Below, piece after piece: positions 9,487 through 18,555 of a DNA stretch of 64,000 bases. A model generated the notes under the pieces. That model was given only the letters and a program-made list of their open reading frames with translations, did no database searches and had not been told where the DNA came from. A program made the position numbers and the translations under genes. Origin of the DNA: Tunicatimonas sp964551335 (GTDB taxonomy: Bacteria > Bacteroidota > Bacteroidia > Cytophagales > Cyclobacteriaceae); assembly GCA_964551335.1 (NCBI GenBank), contig CAZKCO010000006.1:186001-250000 (forward strand). The letters are read 5' to 3'. How positions within the stretch are numbered: position 1 is the first letter of the stretch; the number at the start of each line of letters is the position of its first letter.

Positions 9487-9654
9487 GAGAAAAGTGAGGT
9501 TGACGTGCAGACGGACTTAACTGATCGTGATTCAGTATAAGCATAATTGCAACTGAATGCCAGTGATTCCCCCCTTTTATCCCTTAGGTAGGTTTTTAAT
9601 AACTATTTGGCTAAGCCTAATAGCACCAAGGCAGTAGTTTTCCTAGGTTGATCT

Positions 9655-9945
9655 TTAGCTTCCGGCGAAAGGTGTTCTGAAGATACCTACGGCCAGTTCA
9701 GCCCAAATCAGTAAGAAGGTTAGCAGTGCCGCCCCTAATAAAATGATCCGCTGCTTCAATGGTTTAATCTTCCTCATTATCAATTCAATGGTTGAACCCA
9801 GGCTAAAAAGGAGCAGCCCCATCACCAGAAAGTCGAGAGGCGACCAGTTAACCTCATCGGTAAACTGCATAGCAATAAACGGAATGAGTAACAGCACCAG
9901 CATTGTAGCTAGGCCGATGATGATACGATTATTCAGATAAATCAT
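9655..9945 (-). CDS. Small integral membrane protein
   Basis: A 96-residue protein starting at the ATG at 9945 (MIYLNNRIIIG); a TTG at 9978 would add an implausible tail. Three hydrophobic helices are visible: IIGLATMLVLLLIPFIAM, LDFLVMGLLLFSLGSTIEL and IILLGAALLTFLLIWAEL. A conserved-looking FTDEVNWSPLDF loop lies between helices 1 and 2. The pattern recurs in small Bacteroidota membrane proteins of unknown role. No partner gene is adjacent. Confidence 0.7.
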   Translation of the reverse strand: MIYLNNRIIIGLATMLVLLLIPFIAMQFTDEVNWSPLDFLVMGLLLFSLGSTIELIMRKIKPLKQRIILLGAALLTFLLIWAELAVGIFRTPFAGS

Positions 9946-10096
9946 AAAATGTGAATTTAAAAGTACTTTGAAATACAAAGTAAATTAATTTTTGCTATAC
10001 TTCAAGTCTGTTCGGAAAAAATCTCTGACTTACGGTAAGCTGCTTAAGCCAGCGGGCTGCTAAATGATACTAGGGATAGGTTTGGCTAAATCAGAG

Positions 10097-10969
10097 TTAA
10101 TGCCTCAGATGGTTAGTAAATATCTTCCGGAACTTTTCGGGAAGTTCAGCTTTCAATTCAACCTTCTGCTGGGTAAAGGGATGAACAAACTCGAGCGAAA
10201 AGGCGTGTAGATACAATCCTTTGCCCTTCAGAATTAAAGGTTCACTGCCGTAGGTGGCATCGCCCAAAATGGGATTGTCTATCCCGGACAAGTGTTTCCG
10301 CAGTTGATGCCTTCTTCCGGTTTTAGGAACTAACCGCACGAGGTTGAGTTGGCCGAATCTATCCGATGGAACCGATGCTTTTACTGCATACTCCGAGTGG
10401 GCTACTTTGCCATCAATACTATCGGTGATTTTTCCACTTTCGTGCATTTCGCCAATAGCCACAGCGTAGTAGGTTTTTTCAATCTTTTTTTCTTCAAACA
10501 TTTTATTCAGAGTGCGGATGCTACCGCTGGTTTTTCCAGCTAATAAGATTCCGGTGGTAGCATAATCCAGGCGGTGCACCGGCTGGGGAACAGTAGCATC
10601 GCGAAGGGTGCTTAGCCTAAGGTTTTGGGGAAGAGCCCGGGCGATCGTCTTAAAGCGATTACCGCTTACCAAAATACCGGCCGGCTTACGAACTGCCGCT
10701 AAATATTCATCCTCGTACAGGACTTGAAGTGGAAAAATTAGCTTTTTCTGAGGACTTGCTTTTTCTGGAATGGATAGGCAAATTGTTTCACCTCCCTTGA
10801 TGAAAGTGGCCGTAGAAGCTACCACGCCATCCACGGTTACATACTGCTTTTTCAACGCTTTCTTCCAGGCTGATTTGGTCGGCAACTGGTCGAAGATACC
10901 GATGCCGTACTCCTGAAGCCGAATGCGTTTAGAAAGCGGGGAAACAATATGGATGGCGGTTGAGCTAAT
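10097..10969 (-). CDS. RluA-family pseudouridine synthase with atypical start
   Basis: RluA-family enzymes convert specific uridines of rRNA or tRNA to pseudouridine. The catalytic aspartate is in VHRLDYATTG, with GRRHQLRKHLSG and the LGDATYG motif further on. A TTG at 10885 would give 262 residues, but the same frame continues upstream and encodes RIRLQEYGIGIFDQL, which completes the N-terminal S4 RNA-binding domain. No ATG, GTG or better TTG exists there. The best candidate is an ATT at 10967-10969, giving about 290 residues. The frame is in register with the preceding cyclase gene, separated only by its TGA at 10982-10984. The enzyme call is firm; the start is unsure. Confidence 0.82.
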   Translation of the reverse strand: MSSTAIHIVSPLSKRIRLQEYGIGIFDQLPTKSAWKKALKKQYVTVDGVVASTATFIKGGETICLSIPEKASPQKKLIFPLQVLYEDEYLAAVRKPAGILVSGNRFKTIARALPQNLRLSTLRDATVPQPVHRLDYATTGILLAGKTSGSIRTLNKMFEEKKIEKTYYAVAIGEMHESGKITDSIDGKVAHSEYAVKASVPSDRFGQLNLVRLVPKTGRRHQLRKHLSGIDNPILGDATYGSEPLILKGKGLYLHAFSLEFVHPFTQQKVELKAELPEKFRKIFTNHLRH

Positions 10970-10981
10970 AGCGGTATAAAA

Positions 10982-12082
10982 TCAAATATTTTCCATGGCA
11001 GAAAGATGGTACAAGCGAATAGGTTTAGTCCTTCCCCTAATCTCGCAATAGCCTATATCATCCAAGGTGTAGTACTTTTTAATACTGATTAGAATCGGTT
11101 TGATCGTATCTTCCGATACTAAAATTTCTTTACCTTGCTTTTTGCAAATTTCCTGAATGCGGGAGGTGGTATTAAGAACATCACCAATGTACAGAATATC
11201 CTTTTTTAAGGAACCTATCTCGCCAATTGAAACTACCCCTCCGTGAATACCCACCCTAAATTCGGGAGCTACTCCAAAATGCTTCAAATAATTTTCGCGC
11301 TCAAATTCAATTTTCTGCTTAATCCGAAAAAAGCACCTGATGCTTTCTTCGCCCTTTTGCCAGGGCCAGTGTATCACTACTTCATCGCCAACGTACTGAT
11401 AAATTTCTCCCCAGGAATTTAGTACAGCCCCACTAACGTCTCCAAAAAATCGGTTTAAGAACTCGTGGTAAGTTCGGTGCTCTAATTTCTCGGCGAGCTG
11501 GGTAGAGCCCTTCAAGTCTAGAAACATAAACACCCTCTGTTCTACTTTGGGTTGGTGGTATTTGCCTGAGAAGAAATTCCAAAATACTGATAGACCAAGG
11601 CTATCAGAAACCTCTATTATAAAAAGATAAATAATGTTTAGAAATCCGGCGTAAATGATAATACTCCAAAAAGCAAAATTTCCGAAAAACTCAGAAATAC
11701 CAGCAATCACATCCGGATGAAAAGGGTGTTTGCCTAGTGTTGCTGAGGTAGCGAATACACCGGCTAGTAAGGTGGTAGCCAGTGTGATTATTAAAAAGGA
11801 GAGACCTTTAATAAGAAGGATGGCAACGAAGGGTTTATCCTGTACCCTGTTGTTGATTACTAAAATATCAATACCCATTAAAATGAAACCACCCACAAAT
11901 GTAGCAATGGGAATAGAAATAATGTTGCTAACAAACTCGTAGGCCACACCCGTGCTGGGGTATACTTTCATGCTTCCGATCACTCCACGTTCCACGAGGG
12001 TAAAGATTACTCCCCCCAGGCCCCAGAGCGTACTGAAGGTAACGATCTTAATTATGTTGCGGCGAATAGCAGGGTTGAACAT
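10982..12082 (-). CDS. Membrane-bound class III adenylate/guanylate cyclase
   Basis: A 366-residue protein from the ATG at 12082; a TTG at 12109 would add nine residues. About four to five transmembrane helices fill residues 10-180. They are followed by a class III cyclase domain: FLDLKGSTQLAEKL and YVGDEVVIHW carry the metal aspartates, and YIGDVLNTTSRIQ the Asn and Arg. The domain is complete, so activity on ATP or GTP is likely. Similar membrane cyclases are frequent in Cytophagales. It overlaps functionally with the soluble cyclase fusion 1.5 kb away. The RluA frame follows directly downstream on the same strand and frame, suggesting translational coupling. Confidence 0.88.
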   Translation of the reverse strand: MFNPAIRRNIIKIVTFSTLWGLGGVIFTLVERGVIGSMKVYPSTGVAYEFVSNIISIPIATFVGGFILMGIDILVINNRVQDKPFVAILLIKGLSFLIITLATTLLAGVFATSATLGKHPFHPDVIAGISEFFGNFAFWSIIIYAGFLNIIYLFIIEVSDSLGLSVFWNFFSGKYHQPKVEQRVFMFLDLKGSTQLAEKLEHRTYHEFLNRFFGDVSGAVLNSWGEIYQYVGDEVVIHWPWQKGEESIRCFFRIKQKIEFERENYLKHFGVAPEFRVGIHGGVVSIGEIGSLKKDILYIGDVLNTTSRIQEICKKQGKEILVSEDTIKPILISIKKYYTLDDIGYCEIRGRTKPIRLYHLSAMENI

Positions 12083-12402
12083 TGAGTGGGCAACGAGTGT
12101 TTGGGGCAATGATAGTACTAAATTTAAAGAAACCGCTCTTTAGATTAGTACAACCTAAATGACTCGATCAATAACCTGGGACAACTAGCGGCGTATAGTG
12201 TTATAAAACTATAGGGCAAATCATTCCGTTTAATAGTGGAAGTGCAATTACGCTAAGCCACATAATCCCAATCAAAATTGAATATTAGAAACAGACCAAC
12301 TATTTTGGTTAGTCTGGTGCCCATAAACTGATTGGAAATCCCATACTTCAAGCTCTTCCGGTCGATGCTGGAAATTCAATCTAGCGCGGAGGAAAGTTAA
12401 AG

Positions 12403-12434
12403 TTGCATAAGTGCAAGTATTACTGTTACTTTTG
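12403..12434 (+). promoter_or_regulatory. Bacteroidota-type promoter
   Basis: A TTG at 12403-12405 is followed after 21 bases by TACTTTTG at 12427-12434, an exact TAnnTTTG match. Transcription would start near 12441, about 50 bases before the small secreted-protein gene. The rest of the gap 12083-12402 shows no recognised feature. Confidence 0.65.
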
Positions 12435-12491
12435 TAGGGAAAAGGCGATTGCCTGCTTTTGCCCAAATAGGACTTTTCCAGACTGAACAAA

Positions 12492-12845
12492 ATGAGAAAA
12501 GGAAGCTCAAACGGTACAACAATCAAACACTCTCTTCTTCAAGGTTTTGCCGCTTTGCTGTTGTTCTTTTTTGTGGGGAACACCCTGGAGGCGCAATTAA
12601 CCTGGCTACAGAGTGATAGCCAGTTATGTGAGCTTTGTACTTACCTTGCTGGCGAGGAGATCCCAGTGGACGATTCTGAATCTGAGAAAAAAGAAAAACA
12701 GTCGGGTGAAGAGGAGTTCATCCTCCTTACCAAGTCTACCTTTGCTCCACTCATAGGAACCATCTGTTCCCCTTTTTCCGTCTACCTGCGAAATGATAAC
12801 AGTTGGGTCAGCGACGTAATTTTCCCACCTCCCAAAACTGCCTAG
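12492..12845 (+). CDS. Small secreted hypothetical protein
   Basis: A 117-residue protein with a hydrophobic segment (LLQGFAALLLFFFVGNTLEA, about residues 15-34) that looks like a signal peptide or anchor. The mature part has a cysteine pair in QLCELCTYL and an acidic-lysine stretch (DDSESEKKEKQSGEEE). I do not recognise a family. It has its own well-matched promoter and precedes the SulP transporter gene by 107 bases on the same strand, so joint expression is plausible. An antisense frame at 12624-12902 is a shadow. Confidence 0.6.
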   Translation: MRKGSSNGTTIKHSLLQGFAALLLFFFVGNTLEAQLTWLQSDSQLCELCTYLAGEEIPVDDSESEKKEKQSGEEEFILLTKSTFAPLIGTICSPFSVYLRNDNSWVSDVIFPPPKTA

Positions 12846-12952
12846 CCCGGGGATACAAACCTTTTGCTTTTCTGAATCGTTAGAAGGGGCCTTGTCCGGC
12901 AAGTGATTTTTCTCTTTAGTTACATACTTTTTTATTCAGTCAACTTTCTTTC

Positions 12953-14599
12953 ATGAACAATCTTCATCCATTAAAAAATTTTAATCACGATATCCCCGCT
13001 AGTATTGTAGTATTCCTGGTGGCTTTGCCACTGTGTTTGGGAATCGCTTTAGCTTCGGGAGCGCCTCTGTACTCCGGACTCATAGCCGGGATTGTTGGCG
13101 GTATCGTTGTGGCCTCTTTAAGCGGTTCTCCGATCGGGGTGAGCGGCCCCGCCGCCGGCCTTGCAGTCATTGTACTAGATGCCATCCAAGATCTTGGTGC
13201 CTTCGAGTTGTTTTTAGTAGCCGTAGTTCTGGCGGGTGTTATCCAGATCATCATGGGATTTGCTAAAGGAGGGATTATTGCCTACTACTTCCCTTCTTCA
13301 GTCATCATGGGCATGCTTTCCGGAATTGGGGTTATTATCTTCATCAAACAGATTCCCCACGCTTTTGGCCTGGATCAAAGCCCGGAAGGAGAATTTGGTC
13401 TGTTTGAGGGGAAAGTGAGCACTTTTTCAGAATTGGGAAATATCTTTGAATATGTTAGTCCGGGTGCCCTGATTATTACAGTGGTGTCATTGGGCATACT
13501 CCTGCTGTGGGAAACATCTTTCATGAAGGAAAAACGAATCTTTCAATTGATTCCCGGCCCTTTGATTGCCGTATTATGCGGAGTAGCCCTCAATCTCCTG
13601 TTCGCTTCTTCTTCCGGATATACTTTACGACCGGATCAATTAGTGAGCGTTCCGGTTGCAGAGAGCATGGGTGGTTTTTTTAGTAATTTCACCCTCCCCG
13701 ATTTTTCCGCTTTGTCCAATCCTCAGATATACATCACCGCGCTGGTGATAGCTGTGGTGGCTAGTCTGGAAACCCTACTCTGTGTGGAAGCCACCGACAA
13801 GCTTGATCCTTTTAAGCGCGTTACACCAACCAACCTGGAGCTTAAAGCTCAGGGAGTAGGAAATATTATCTCTGGTCTTATCGGCGGTCTGCCCGTCACC
13901 CAAGTAATTGTACGTAGTTCGGCTAATATTCAGTCGGGCGGAAGAACTAAGGCTTCGGCTATCATCCACGGCTTTCTTTTGTTGGGAAGTGTAATTGCTA
14001 TTCCGTATTTACTGAATCTGATTCCACTGGCTACTCTGGCAGCCATACTCTTTTTGGTAGGTTACAAACTGGCCAAACCTGCGGTCTTTAAAAAGATGTA
14101 CAAGCAAGGTAAGGGGCAGTTTGTTCCGTTCATCGCTACGGTGTTAGGTATCGTTTTCACTGACTTGCTTATCGGACTGACCATCGGGTTAATTATTGCT
14201 ATATTCTACATCCTTTTCAACAATTTTCAGATTTCCCATCATTTCAATCGGCACGAAGAAGATGGACAGGCAAATATTAGGATTGATCTGGCCCAGGAAC
14301 TAACCTTTATCAATAAGGCTACAATCCTGCAAACGTTGTCGGATATACCCGATAATTCAAAAGTGTTTATTGATGCCAGCAATACGCGGTATATGCATTA
14401 CGATATCTTTGAAATTATTGAAGATTTTGAGAAAAGTGCCGAAAGCAGGAATATAGATCTTACCATAAAAAATCTCCGAGAACCAGCGGATGAGAAAGGC
14501 CCCTCGCATATTACGATTACTGAGGACGGTCAGTCAGATCAACCTGGAATGGAAGACGTTCCGTATCGGAAAGAAACCCTAAGGGAGGATAAGGAATAA
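12953..14599 (+). CDS. SulP family inorganic anion transporter
   Basis: A 548-residue SulP/SLC26 permease with the family start HDIPASIVVFLVALPLCLGI and a SGAPLYSGLIAGIVGG segment. It has roughly ten to twelve hydrophobic helices to residue 430 and a short, divergent STAS-like tail (KVFIDASNTRYMHYDIFEII). Members move sulfate, bicarbonate or other anions with sodium or protons. In Bacteroidota this subgroup often sits beside carbonic anhydrase, but none is nearby, so the substrate stays open. The neighbour upstream is a small secreted protein. No clear T-run terminator follows; bases 14600-14868 hold nothing else recognised. Confidence 0.92.
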   Translation: MNNLHPLKNFNHDIPASIVVFLVALPLCLGIALASGAPLYSGLIAGIVGGIVVASLSGSPIGVSGPAAGLAVIVLDAIQDLGAFELFLVAVVLAGVIQIIMGFAKGGIIAYYFPSSVIMGMLSGIGVIIFIKQIPHAFGLDQSPEGEFGLFEGKVSTFSELGNIFEYVSPGALIITVVSLGILLLWETSFMKEKRIFQLIPGPLIAVLCGVALNLLFASSSGYTLRPDQLVSVPVAESMGGFFSNFTLPDFSALSNPQIYITALVIAVVASLETLLCVEATDKLDPFKRVTPTNLELKAQGVGNIISGLIGGLPVTQVIVRSSANIQSGGRTKASAIIHGFLLLGSVIAIPYLLNLIPLATLAAILFLVGYKLAKPAVFKKMYKQGKGQFVPFIATVLGIVFTDLLIGLTIGLIIAIFYILFNNFQISHHFNRHEEDGQANIRIDLAQELTFINKATILQTLSDIPDNSKVFIDASNTRYMHYDIFEIIEDFEKSAESRNIDLTIKNLREPADEKGPSHITITEDGQSDQPGMEDVPYRKETLREDKE

Positions 14600-14868
14600 T
14601 TTGTTCTCCCTTTATCAGTTTCACAATAGTTTCCTTTCCTTGCTATCACTATGAGTAAAGAAGCTAGGATATCTCGGTTACTGAGTATGTGGCTAGTATC
14701 AATTCGGCTAAGCTGGGCTGAGTAGTCTAACTCCGAACACGATACTAAGCCACAATAGTAGCTTTTTAGATGAAACTGGAAAGTCAAGATAGAGCAGAGC
14801 TATTTGCTACCTATCCAAACGATTGTTCGTCATCAGTCAGGACGTAACACTACCATTTTTTTTATTCA

Positions 14869-16512
14869 CTAATCATTCAAAGCCACTGTAATCGGCCAGC
14901 CGGTGAATTGCTCGGCATCCTGGGTGGTCACGTCTACGTCGCGGGGCCAACACTCAAAAGTAACTTCATTAGCGGCTTTGTGGAAGCGAATGAGTCCGTA
15001 GCCGGAGCCGCGGGAGGGGCTTTCGGGATTCACATAAGCCTCCATGGTAATTTTGTTATTAAAGCCGTCCAGATAGTCGCCCGTCCAGGGAAGGGGGTTG
15101 TTTGGATCGTGGTTACCACCCGCTTCTTCGTCTTCGGGCCACCACCAGCGGCTGTAGTAGTCGTTCACAATAGCCGGCACAATAAACGCCCAGGGACCAT
15201 CCCGGTACTCGTCGATGCCGTGTTTGATCACGGTGGCCAGGTGCTGATCGCCACCAATATGTACGGCTCCGGCTTTATTGATTACGTCCAATGCTTTATC
15301 TCGTCCGGTTTGGGGCCAGCCGTTAGAATCCAGATCGGCGTGCAGGCGGTTTTCTTTATTGCCGTGCAGGTGCGCCCCACCGCAGAAACCGGTTTGGGAC
15401 AGTACGGCTTTCATGGCTACGCCGTCTTGTTGAGTAGCCCAGTCATTCAAAAAGGTAAGCTGGCGCTCGCCCAGCAGTGTTAATCCTTCCAGATCGATAG
15501 AAGCCGGATCGTAATCGGGGTTACGGATATGGTCGGGACGGGGTCCCTGCTGAGGGATTTTTCCGGCCGGACCACTTTTAAATTTACGGTCTTCAATAAT
15601 GGCAAAGTCTACATCGCCTACTATTAGGTTGGTGTAGTAGACGCCAATGCCTTGCTGAATTGGAGTGGGGTCATAAGGATCAGGCAGATGAGCCGTTTGG
15701 CAGCGTTCCACCATTTTCACGTACTCGGGGTGGTAGATGTAACCGCCATCATCGCCTACCCTGGTTTCAGACTTTTTACCGTTTTCCCCCCAAAGGTTGC
15801 CTTGCCCAATATCGTGGTCATCCGGGATGCTAATGCAGGGACGGTTACGAAACAGTTCCCGAAATTGTAGCCCGAACTTCAGCCAGGCGGCCGTATGCTC
15901 GGTATGATCGTACGATTGATCGCCGGCAAAGAATAGCAGGTCGGGATCGTGGTGGTTTACGTTGCTTACGTAGTTTTCTCGCATGCCCCGGTCTTTATTT
16001 GAGTTGCACGAAAAAGCCGCCAGCTTAATTTCATCTTTATCCTTGGGGTCTTTCCGAATCAGCCCTTCAAAGGAAGCACTTTCGCCGTGCAGTAGCCGGT
16101 ACGGTACATCCTGCGTATCATCCCAGTCTTCTACCCGAAACAATGCCGACCAGCCCAGATCGTTCACTTCCTGCCGCTGTATTTCCTGCCACTCGCCATC
16201 TTTTTGCACTTCCAGCCGAACCTCCCGGGTTTCGTCGGGGTAGAGCGGATACAGTTGGGCGGTAAGTTTCAGGGTATTATTCGCTACAGTGTACATACCA
16301 AAGCAAACCACTTCGCTGCGGTCTACTTTCATATCAATGATTGGGTTGTCAGCTCGGTTCCACCAGTCGTTTACCGCCAGGGTATCCAGATTTTCAAAGG
16401 GGGCTAGTACGGGGGGTTCCATGTCGGTAGCAGCCGTTTCGTCGGTTTGAATACCGCTGCATCCGGCCAGGATGATTAGTAAAAAGGTTAGTACTTTGAG
16501 GTTGTTATGCAT
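14869..16512 (-). CDS. PhoD-like metallophosphatase lipoprotein
   Basis: A 547-residue lipoprotein: MHNNLKVLTFLLIILAGCSG has a lipobox ending in Cys18. Residues 30-170 are a beta-rich N-terminal domain. The rest is a PhoD-type metallophosphoesterase: AAFSCNSN, LLFFAGDQSYDH, ISIPDDHDIGQGN, VLSQTGFCGGAH and AVHIGGDQHLATVIKHG supply the metal ligands. PhoD enzymes release phosphate from diesters and monoesters; this type is usually anchored at the cell surface. It is monocistronic with 400 bases of gene-free DNA upstream. Its exact substrate is unknown. Confidence 0.85.
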   Translation of the reverse strand: MHNNLKVLTFLLIILAGCSGIQTDETAATDMEPPVLAPFENLDTLAVNDWWNRADNPIIDMKVDRSEVVCFGMYTVANNTLKLTAQLYPLYPDETREVRLEVQKDGEWQEIQRQEVNDLGWSALFRVEDWDDTQDVPYRLLHGESASFEGLIRKDPKDKDEIKLAAFSCNSNKDRGMRENYVSNVNHHDPDLLFFAGDQSYDHTEHTAAWLKFGLQFRELFRNRPCISIPDDHDIGQGNLWGENGKKSETRVGDDGGYIYHPEYVKMVERCQTAHLPDPYDPTPIQQGIGVYYTNLIVGDVDFAIIEDRKFKSGPAGKIPQQGPRPDHIRNPDYDPASIDLEGLTLLGERQLTFLNDWATQQDGVAMKAVLSQTGFCGGAHLHGNKENRLHADLDSNGWPQTGRDKALDVINKAGAVHIGGDQHLATVIKHGIDEYRDGPWAFIVPAIVNDYYSRWWWPEDEEAGGNHDPNNPLPWTGDYLDGFNNKITMEAYVNPESPSRGSGYGLIRFHKAANEVTFECWPRDVDVTTQDAEQFTGWPITVALND

Positions 16513-16931
16513 GGTTGTTTTATTGATTGCTTAAAATGGCAAAATACGATGCAATTCGCTATTTGCAAATTGGGCAATACGCTGAATACTTGGAAAAAAT
16601 TTCTGCGCGGGTAATTTATTGGCGCATACCCCCTAATTGATTTTTAGTCATTTTTGCGTATCGATGTTGAGTAATATCTGTTATTCTACCGCAGTATTCT
16701 TACTTAAATCGGAGATAAACTATGTGCCTTATAAAACAGCCGATTAGAACGTTGGTTGAAAAGATCAAGAAGCGGATCTTTTAGTACCAAAGAATATTGA
16801 CCACGGAATAAATATTTTTTTAAACTTCTGCTTTTAATTGACTGAAATACCGTTGGTAGTAAGTCCACTTCTTTCGTGGAGTCTTTTATCAACCGTGGCT
16901 TTTTATTTTTTACCCTTTAATTTTTTTGAAT
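16513..16931. other. Gene-free intergenic stretch
   Basis: This divergent spacer separates the phosphatase and DUF4136 genes. I see no convincing gene and no exact TAnnTTTG promoter on either strand. One weak hairpin, TCCAC/GTGGA (16864-16868 and 16876-16880), is followed by a short T run. A 62-codon minus-strand frame at 16704-16892 has no protein character. Confidence 0.5.
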
Positions 16932-17528
16932 ATGAAGTATATTAATCAACTCCTTTCTCTATCGCTAGCAATAGCCTTGTTTAGTTGTTCGGGGGCGAGA
17001 GTCTCTACGGATAAGACGGCTGACGTAGATTTGTCTAAGTACAATACGTTTGCCTTTTTACCGATGCTGGGCGATTCTACTAACCCAAGTGCCTATAATT
17101 ACGAAGCCGAGAGCCAATTTACCGAACAGATTGGGGAAGAAATGAAGCAACTAGGCTATTCAATAGATGTGGATAATCCGGATTTGCTGGTTTACGCTCA
17201 GGCGCAGTTTCAACAGGAAGAAGAATTGGATGCTGATCCGATTTACAATACATACAATTACTATACGCCCGGCTATGCTCCGGCCTTCAACTATCCGTAC
17301 TACTATTCGGGTTATACTGGCGTCAATAACGTAGTTGGATACGATATTGACGAAGTAGAGTTTGGGGAAGGCAGTATGGTTGTGGATTTAATCGATGCCC
17401 AAACTAACGAGATTGTTTGGCGCGGAGTTGCTACTGATGATGCTTTTTCAGTATCGGCAGCGAAAGACAACGTATCAGCCTACGCCGATGAAATTTTTGA
17501 AGAGTACCCAGCAGAAGCAGGTTCATAA
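16932..17528 (+). CDS. DUF4136 lipoprotein
   Basis: A 198-residue lipoprotein starting at the ATG at 16932; a TTG six bases earlier is not needed. The signal MKYINQLLSLSLAIALFSC ends in a lipobox cysteine. The mature part shows the DUF4136 pattern: DLSKYNTFAFLP, a helix EQIGEEMKQLGYSI, DNPDLLVYAQAQF, a tyrosine/proline-rich middle, and GSMVVDLIDAQTNEIVWRG. These proteins sit at the envelope of many Bacteroidota; their role is not known. A strong terminator follows. Confidence 0.85.
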   Translation: MKYINQLLSLSLAIALFSCSGARVSTDKTADVDLSKYNTFAFLPMLGDSTNPSAYNYEAESQFTEQIGEEMKQLGYSIDVDNPDLLVYAQAQFQQEEELDADPIYNTYNYYTPGYAPAFNYPYYYSGYTGVNNVVGYDIDEVEFGEGSMVVDLIDAQTNEIVWRGVATDDAFSVSAAKDNVSAYADEIFEEYPAEAGS

Positions 17529-17556
17529 GTTTATCGTTTAATGTTTGGTTTAATGG

Positions 17557-17587
17557 AGGATTCGGGGCAACCTGAATCCTTTTTTTT
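17557..17587 (+). terminator. Rho-independent terminator
   Basis: A ten-base-pair stem (AGGATTCGGG at 17557-17566 with CCTGAATCCT at 17571-17580, one G-T pair) has a GCAA tetraloop and is followed by seven T. It ends the DUF4136 transcript. Confidence 0.88.
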
Positions 17588-17653
17588 GGTTAAAATTACC
17601 ACTAAACCTCCCTTGACTAATTCTATTTCCTCCAAGTTCTACCTGAATTCTGA

Positions 17654-18109
17654 CTAGCTCCCCTTGTACATTCGGGCATCTATCATAAACGGAAGGCTGT
17701 CTAATACTCTCACTTGGTTCATCAGTGGATGAAGCGGATTGATCAGGATATTATGTTCCTCGGGAACCACTACCGAAGGTACTTGCAACACTAGCGTTTC
17801 CTGACTTTTTAGCCACTGATCACCTAAATAGGCGCAAGGGCTCTCGAAGGAGTAGCTCGTCCAGTTTTCGGGCAAATCACCGAAAAGCACTTCCCGCAAA
17901 CTATGGTCCGGAAGTTCTAACGAGGCCATCATCAGGTCGGGAGTGGGTAGGGGGTTGTTGACCCGGTATTCCAGCACGGCCAATGAACGATGTTGAGCGG
18001 TATAGACCACGGGCAGGCCTACCGAATTCCATCGGCCTCCGAAAAGAGCTGCACCGCGCCCGTCTAATTGCTGAGCGTAAGGGCGACGAACCAGCCGATA
18101 AACCAGCAT
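17654..18109 (-). CDS. RES-domain toxin
   Basis: A 151-residue RES protein, the toxin of Xre-RES toxin-antitoxin pairs; characterised members degrade NAD+. The N-terminal MLVYRLVRRPYA, the RWNSVGLPVVYTAQHRSLA block (Arg and Tyr of the active site) and VLEYRV with its glutamate match the family, as does the length. Its ATG overlaps the antitoxin stop (TAATG on the minus strand), indicating translational coupling. It converges on the DUF4136 gene. Confidence 0.9.
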   Translation of the reverse strand: MLVYRLVRRPYAQQLDGRGAALFGGRWNSVGLPVVYTAQHRSLAVLEYRVNNPLPTPDLMMASLELPDHSLREVLFGDLPENWTSYSFESPCAYLGDQWLKSQETLVLQVPSVVVPEEHNILINPLHPLMNQVRVLDSLPFMIDARMYKGS

Positions 18110-18513
18110 TATGAATAGACTCCGTGCTCAATGCGGCCTAGGGTGGTCATCACCCACTGAATCCCCACCGGAGTGTCTAATAGGTTTACAGGGGGGACAT
18201 TACCAAGCGCAGTGATGGGCATTCTCAACCACTGATGAGCGACGTCTTCATTACCTAGTACTTCAAGGGCCCTACGGTATAGACGGGCCAGTTCCAGCAG
18301 CTGTCCGGAAGCAGCCGGAGGCAGTAAAGTATCCTCTTTCATTCGCTGAATAGTGCGCGGAGTGAGATGCAGTAGATTCGCAAGTTCTTTCTGCGACAGT
18401 TGCATGCGATCCTGCACTTCCTGCATAAACTGTTTACTAACGCCTTCGCGAGCTAATTGTATCCAATCAATCGTTTGTTTGCCGGATGGTTCTAAAACTT
18501 GAGCGGCTTGCAT
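18109..18513 (-). CDS. Xre/ParS-type antitoxin
   Basis: A 134-residue antitoxin with an N-terminal region and a Cro/cI-like helix-turn-helix (MQLSQKELANLLHLTPRTIQ, about residues 37-56). The C-terminal DUF2384 (MbcA/ParS) domain runs from ARLYRRALEVLGNEDVAHQW to NLLDTPVGIQWV. It would bind and block the RES toxin encoded directly downstream, and repress its own promoter, where two identical repeats lie. Gene order antitoxin then toxin is standard for this family. Confidence 0.9.
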   Translation of the reverse strand: MQAAQVLEPSGKQTIDWIQLAREGVSKQFMQEVQDRMQLSQKELANLLHLTPRTIQRMKEDTLLPPAASGQLLELARLYRRALEVLGNEDVAHQWLRMPITALGNVPPVNLLDTPVGIQWVMTTLGRIEHGVYS

Positions 18514-18523
18514 AGTTTAATAC

Positions 18524-18555
18524 TTTTGTCGCTATAATATACGAATTTTGTCGCT
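18524..18555 (-). promoter_or_regulatory. Twin direct-repeat operator of the Xre-RES pair
   Basis: Two exact copies of TTTTGTCGCT (18524-18533 and 18546-18555, plus-strand reading) lie 22 bases apart, about two helical turns, just upstream of the antitoxin ATG at 18513. The placement fits autorepression by the antitoxin dimer. Binding is inferred. Confidence 0.65.

Noticed and set aside
12624..12902. A minus-strand frame opposite the small secreted protein
   Set aside because: The plus-strand gene has a signal-peptide-like segment and promoter; the minus frame has neither.
14908..15483. A 191-codon frame opposite the PhoD-like gene
   Set aside because: It is the antisense shadow of a gene with clear metallophosphatase motifs, and its translation has no family character.
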